From Planctomycetota bacterium (GTDB lineage Bacteria > Planctomycetota > Planctomycetia > Gemmatales > Gemmataceae): a stretch of DNA of 41,000 nt. The notes beneath the pieces are model-generated. The model had not been told where the DNA came from, ran no database searches, and was given only the letters and a program-made list of their open reading frames with translations. Numbering within the stretch: the stretch's first letter is position 1; the number at the start of each line of letters is the position of its first letter. The DNA lies in NCBI GenBank assembly GCA_016872605.1, contig VGZI01000033.1:1-41000 (forward strand). The letters are read 5' to 3'. Below, one piece after another: positions 38,029 to 41,000 of this stretch. A program made the position numbers and the translations under genes.

Positions 38029-41000
38029 ATGCCGAAACTGTCCGTCTCACTTCCTGTTCTCCCCACTGACCGTCCGATGCGGCTGACGCCCACGGACGTA
38101 ACGCAATTTGTCCGTTTTGAGCAATGCGAACGGTTCCTTCGCTTCCGGCTCGCCGAGCGTGCCGGGCAGAAGTTCATGACCGAGTACGACGTGAACCCGC
38201 AACGGATCACGCCGCTACTGTCGCTGTCGGGCCACGACTTCGAGGAAGGCATCGAGAAGTCCCTGGGTAAGCGGTTCGCCAAGATCAACTACGCCGAGAA
38301 ATCAGCAGCCCATGACCGGCCCAGCAACAACAACGAAGTTGTCGAGGAGGCTCGCAAGCTGGCCCCAGGCAAGACCATCCTCCTCCTTCAGCCACGCCTG
38401 GAGGCCGAACTGCTCGGTTGGCGACTCCGGGGTGACGTGGACCTGATAAAGCTGGAACGGTCGGCAAAAGGCAGCCTGGACATCCTGATCGGCGACATGA
38501 AGTCCACCGTGGCGGTCAAAGTCGAACACCGGCTCCAGGTCGCCTTCTATCGCCTCATGCTGGAGCAACTGCTCAAGGACGGCGGCATCAAACATCGTCC
38601 GATCCAGACTGGCATTCTTCTTCGTCCGGGCGTGGACCTGACGCCGGAAGAGGAAGAAGAGATCAAGCCGCTTCGAGAAGCCGCCAAAGAAATCTTCGGG
38701 CTGGACGACGCCCTCCTTGAAGTCGTCGCCGATCCTGAAGCGTATCTTCAGTCGGCCCAAGACCTCGTGCTGGGCAAGGATTCAGTCGCTCGGAAGGTGG
38801 CCCAGACCCCGTTTGAGTCGATCCCCTTCTGCCTGTCCTTCAAATGCGACGGTTGCCTGTACAACGAGTTTTGCCTGAAATGGAGCGCCGAGAAGGAAGA
38901 CCTTTCCTTGCTCCCATACATGACCGAAACGGAGAAGGAGGAATTGCGGCGAGCGGGCATCACCACGGTCCAGTCGCTCGCAACCTTGAAGGAATTCCCC
39001 TCCAAAACTCCCACGAATGAACTTGTTCCGGCTCCTGGTCGTGAAGCCCAGGTCAAACAACTTGCCGCCTCCTGGCCGGTCGGTCCCCGACTTGATGAAT
39101 TGGTCCACCGGGCCAGGAGCTTCCGCCGTTCTGTCCGCAAGGACGGCACGCAGGCCCTCAGCTATATCCCTGGCAAGGGCAACAGTTCGTTGCCGGTGTC
39201 CACGCCCGATCTCAACCCGAACCTCGTCCGCATCTACCTCGACGCCCAGCAGGACTATCTCGAAGGCAGGGTGTACTTGCTGGGGGCCTTGGTCGTTGCC
39301 TGCAAGGACGGGACGGCGATTGCCAGACGCAGCGTGGTCCACATGACGGATGGCCCGCCCGATAGCGTGTCAAAAGAGCGCCAACTCTTCGTGGACTGGA
39401 CGAAGGAGTTGCTGAAGGCGGTGGTCGAAATCGCCGTCAGTGATGCGCCGCCCGGAGAAAAGAAGTCGTCACCCCTGCATATCATCTTTTTCGACCGTTA
39501 CGAGCAGCGACTCATGCTTGAGGCACTGGCCCGGAACTTTCCGACGATCATCAAGGCCACACCGCCGCTCTATGACTTCCTCACGCAGATCGCCGCCTTC
39601 GACTCTCCCATCGCCAGCTATCTCGATGAGGAGATGCGGACGTTCAAGAACTTCCCGATGACGTGCCAATCCCTCCAGTCCGTAGCGGCGTATCTCAAAT
39701 TCGATTGGAATACGCCTCACAAGTTCCGGGAGTTGTTCAAGGCCCGGCTGTTCGACTACATCGGCAAGTTGGAGATCGACGGTGTTTCTGAATGGTTCAC
39801 ACGCCGGTCCCGGTTCGCCAGTTCCGTGCCGCTCGAATACGCATACGCCGCCTGGGGAGAGTTGCCGAAGCCAGCCAAGGGCAAGGGCGATGAGTTCGCC
39901 GACTTTCGGGAAGTAACCAAGGACTTGCTGACGGCCTTTCAAGTGCGAAGGCTGGAGGCACTGGAACACGTCGGCAACTCCATCTATGGCAACCCAAACA
40001 CGCAGAAAACGCCGTTCGTGCTGCCCGACATCGCCCACTACGAGGACAAGGCACAAGACCTCGCCCACGCCCTGCACGAGTTCGTCACCATCGAACGCTT
40101 GGTGACGCTGAACGACTGGAAAGCGACCCGTCACGAACCACCGGAGCGGCGGGTGCTGATGGGCGAGGCGCTGCTGGTGCGTTATTGCGAGGCCGACCAG
40201 AAGCCCGGAGTTGCCAAGCAGAATCGGGAAAATGAACGGCGTCGGCTAAAACGTGAGGAGCTTGCGGCGGCGTTTCGGGCAGCTAACCCGGACAAACAAT
40301 TCCGCCTCAAGGGAGAACAAGCTGCGGCGTGCAAGTGGTCCCAGGACGGTCTGCGGCTGCGACTGCGCATCGAAACCACCGGAGTCGATTGCGACCTGCA
40401 CGAAGCCCTGCTCATGTCCACGATTCGGGACGGCGACCGGCTGGTGTTGTTTCCTCGATGGACTGTGGATGAACGATTGCCGGTCGCCGAGCGGAAGGAG
40501 TTTACACCGACGCCGAAGCAGATGCTCTACGGGCAGCGGGCTGACCTCCTCCATATCGTTGCCACGAAAAAGAAGGCGGGCAGGGTTACGGAAGCATTTG
40601 CCGAGATCGAGCTAACAGAGTCTCATGGCGGCGATTACAGCAAGCCATTCGTTTTCCCGGCGATGAACCGGCCCCTGGAAGATGGCAAGCTCTACACCCT
40701 CGATCCCTGCCCAAACGAGTGGTATGCGTATTGGTGCGCTCAGGTCGTAAACGGGCTTTGTGACGGCGAGCCGAACGAGCTATATGACCGATTGCAAACA
40801 TCACCACCGCCCGGCGACTGCAAAGGCTCCCCTGGACAAGCAGCGTTCCTTGCGGGGCTGGATGCCTTTCGAGATGCCGGGCATTTGCACGAATTTGAAG
40901 ACAGCAAGCGGGAGTATATCGGAAAGCACGCCCGGACGCCGGTGCTGCTGGTTCAGGGACCGCCCGGCACTGGAAAAAGTTACTGCACCGCCTTCGCCGT
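38029..41000 (+). CDS. Cas4-like nuclease, RNase-H-like, Dna2/UPF1-type helicase protein (C-terminus beyond window)
   Basis: 990 residues are readable without a stop, from the ATG at 38029 to the window end. The N-terminal domain is a RecB/Cas4-type PD-(D/E)XK nuclease: a lone C33, GDVDL with D136/D138, GDMKS with D156-x-K158, then C273-x2-C276-x5-C282. The Cys pattern is that of an AddB/Cas4 [4Fe-4S] cluster. A middle part (about 395-560) resembles the RNase-H-like domain of TM0106/YprB proteins, but its first motif reads LDAQ (D405, Q407) where the family usually has DxE, so it may be inactive. Residues 977-984 (GPPGTGKS) are a Walker A, the start of an SF1 helicase core. Roles are expected in DNA end processing, repair or defence. 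Confidence 0.88.
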   Translation, partial: MPKLSVSLPVLPTDRPMRLTPTDVTQFVRFEQCERFLRFRLAERAGQKFMTEYDVNPQRITPLLSLSGHDFEEGIEKSLGKRFAKINYAEKSAAHDRPSNNNEVVEEARKLAPGKTILLLQPRLEAELLGWRLRGDVDLIKLERSAKGSLDILIGDMKSTVAVKVEHRLQVAFYRLMLEQLLKDGGIKHRPIQTGILLRPGVDLTPEEEEEIKPLREAAKEIFGLDDALLEVVADPEAYLQSAQDLVLGKDSVARKVAQTPFESIPFCLSFKCDGCLYNEFCLKWSAEKEDLSLLPYMTETEKEELRRAGITTVQSLATLKEFPSKTPTNELVPAPGREAQVKQLAASWPVGPRLDELVHRARSFRRSVRKDGTQALSYIPGKGNSSLPVSTPDLNPNLVRIYLDAQQDYLEGRVYLLGALVVACKDGTAIARRSVVHMTDGPPDSVSKERQLFVDWTKELLKAVVEIAVSDAPPGEKKSSPLHIIFFDRYEQRLMLEALARNFPTIIKATPPLYDFLTQIAAFDSPIASYLDEEMRTFKNFPMTCQSLQSVAAYLKFDWNTPHKFRELFKARLFDYIGKLEIDGVSEWFTRRSRFASSVPLEYAYAAWGELPKPAKGKGDEFADFREVTKDLLTAFQVRRLEALEHVGNSIYGNPNTQKTPFVLPDIAHYEDKAQDLAHALHEFVTIERLVTLNDWKATRHEPPERRVLMGEALLVRYCEADQKPGVAKQNRENERRRLKREELAAAFRAANPDKQFRLKGEQAAACKWSQDGLRLRLRIETTGVDCDLHEALLMSTIRDGDRLVLFPRWTVDERLPVAERKEFTPTPKQMLYGQRADLLHIVATKKKAGRVTEAFAEIELTESHGGDYSKPFVFPAMNRPLEDGKLYTLDPCPNEWYAYWCAQVVNGLCDGEPNELYDRLQTSPPPGDCKGSPGQAAFLAGLDAFRDAGHLHEFEDSKREYIGKHARTPVLLVQGPPGTGKSYCTAFA

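Overview
The window looks like a chromosomal segment of a planctomycete, most likely a Gemmata-like member. It is dominated by families characteristic of that phylum: Planctomycete cytochrome c proteins (PSCyt1, DUF1549/PSCyt2, DUF1553/PSD1), DUF1501, DUF1552, the DUF1587/1595/1592/1588/1585 string, exported WD40 propellers, and an ECF sigma factor of the Rhodopirellula/Verrucomicrobium type. No tRNA, rRNA, CRISPR array or intact insertion sequence was seen.

Region 1 (1-14427, all minus strand) is a tightly packed run of eleven genes. In transcription order: DUF1592-type cytochrome, DUF1552 Tat protein, small exported protein, PSCyt1-DUF1549-DUF1553 protein, DUF1501, leucine-rich-repeat/coiled-coil protein, DUF1501, DUF1501, WD40 protein, a shorter DUF1549-DUF1553 protein, and the start of an exported protein cut by the window edge. 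Several junctions are ATGA overlaps, so one long operon is likely.

Region 2 (14565-32197, all plus strand) is divergent from it across 137 bp. It holds an exported WD40 propeller; a PSCyt/DUF1501/DUF1080 cassette; an ECF sigma factor overlapping a membrane FecR-WD40 protein (probable anti-sigma/sensor); then PSCyt1-DUF1549-DUF1553, DUF1501, DUF1592-type cytochrome, DUF1552, an unknown exported protein, a ThuA-like protein and a beta-propeller protein. Direct repeats of about 150 bp flank the 4.5 kb cassette. Each carries the end of the WD40 gene plus the start of the sigma gene, and the left copy is a broken sigma-gene start. Together regions 1 and 2 encode four DUF1549/DUF1553 proteins, five DUF1501, two DUF1592-type and two DUF1552 proteins. 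The presumed heme proteins carry Sec-type signals and the DUF1501/DUF1552 proteins carry twin-arginine signals, which suggests a periplasmic redox plus sulfatase-fold machinery in several paralogous versions, probably acting on a polymer or sugar. The substrate is unknown.

Region 3 (32500-37218) is different in character: an LRR-like protein, an exported coiled-coil protein, TspO, a UV-damage endonuclease (UvsE), a DUF3050 protein of the heme-oxygenase-like type and an atypical SDR. It reads as a UV/light/oxidative stress module.

Region 4 (37335-41000) begins with a chimeric ORF, a truncated DUF1990 domain joined in frame to a separate small conserved protein. One base later comes a very large protein that runs off the window: a Cas4-like Fe-S nuclease domain, an RNase-H-like middle and the Walker A motif of a Dna2/UPF1-like helicase. 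This edge may be the start of a DNA-repair or defence locus.
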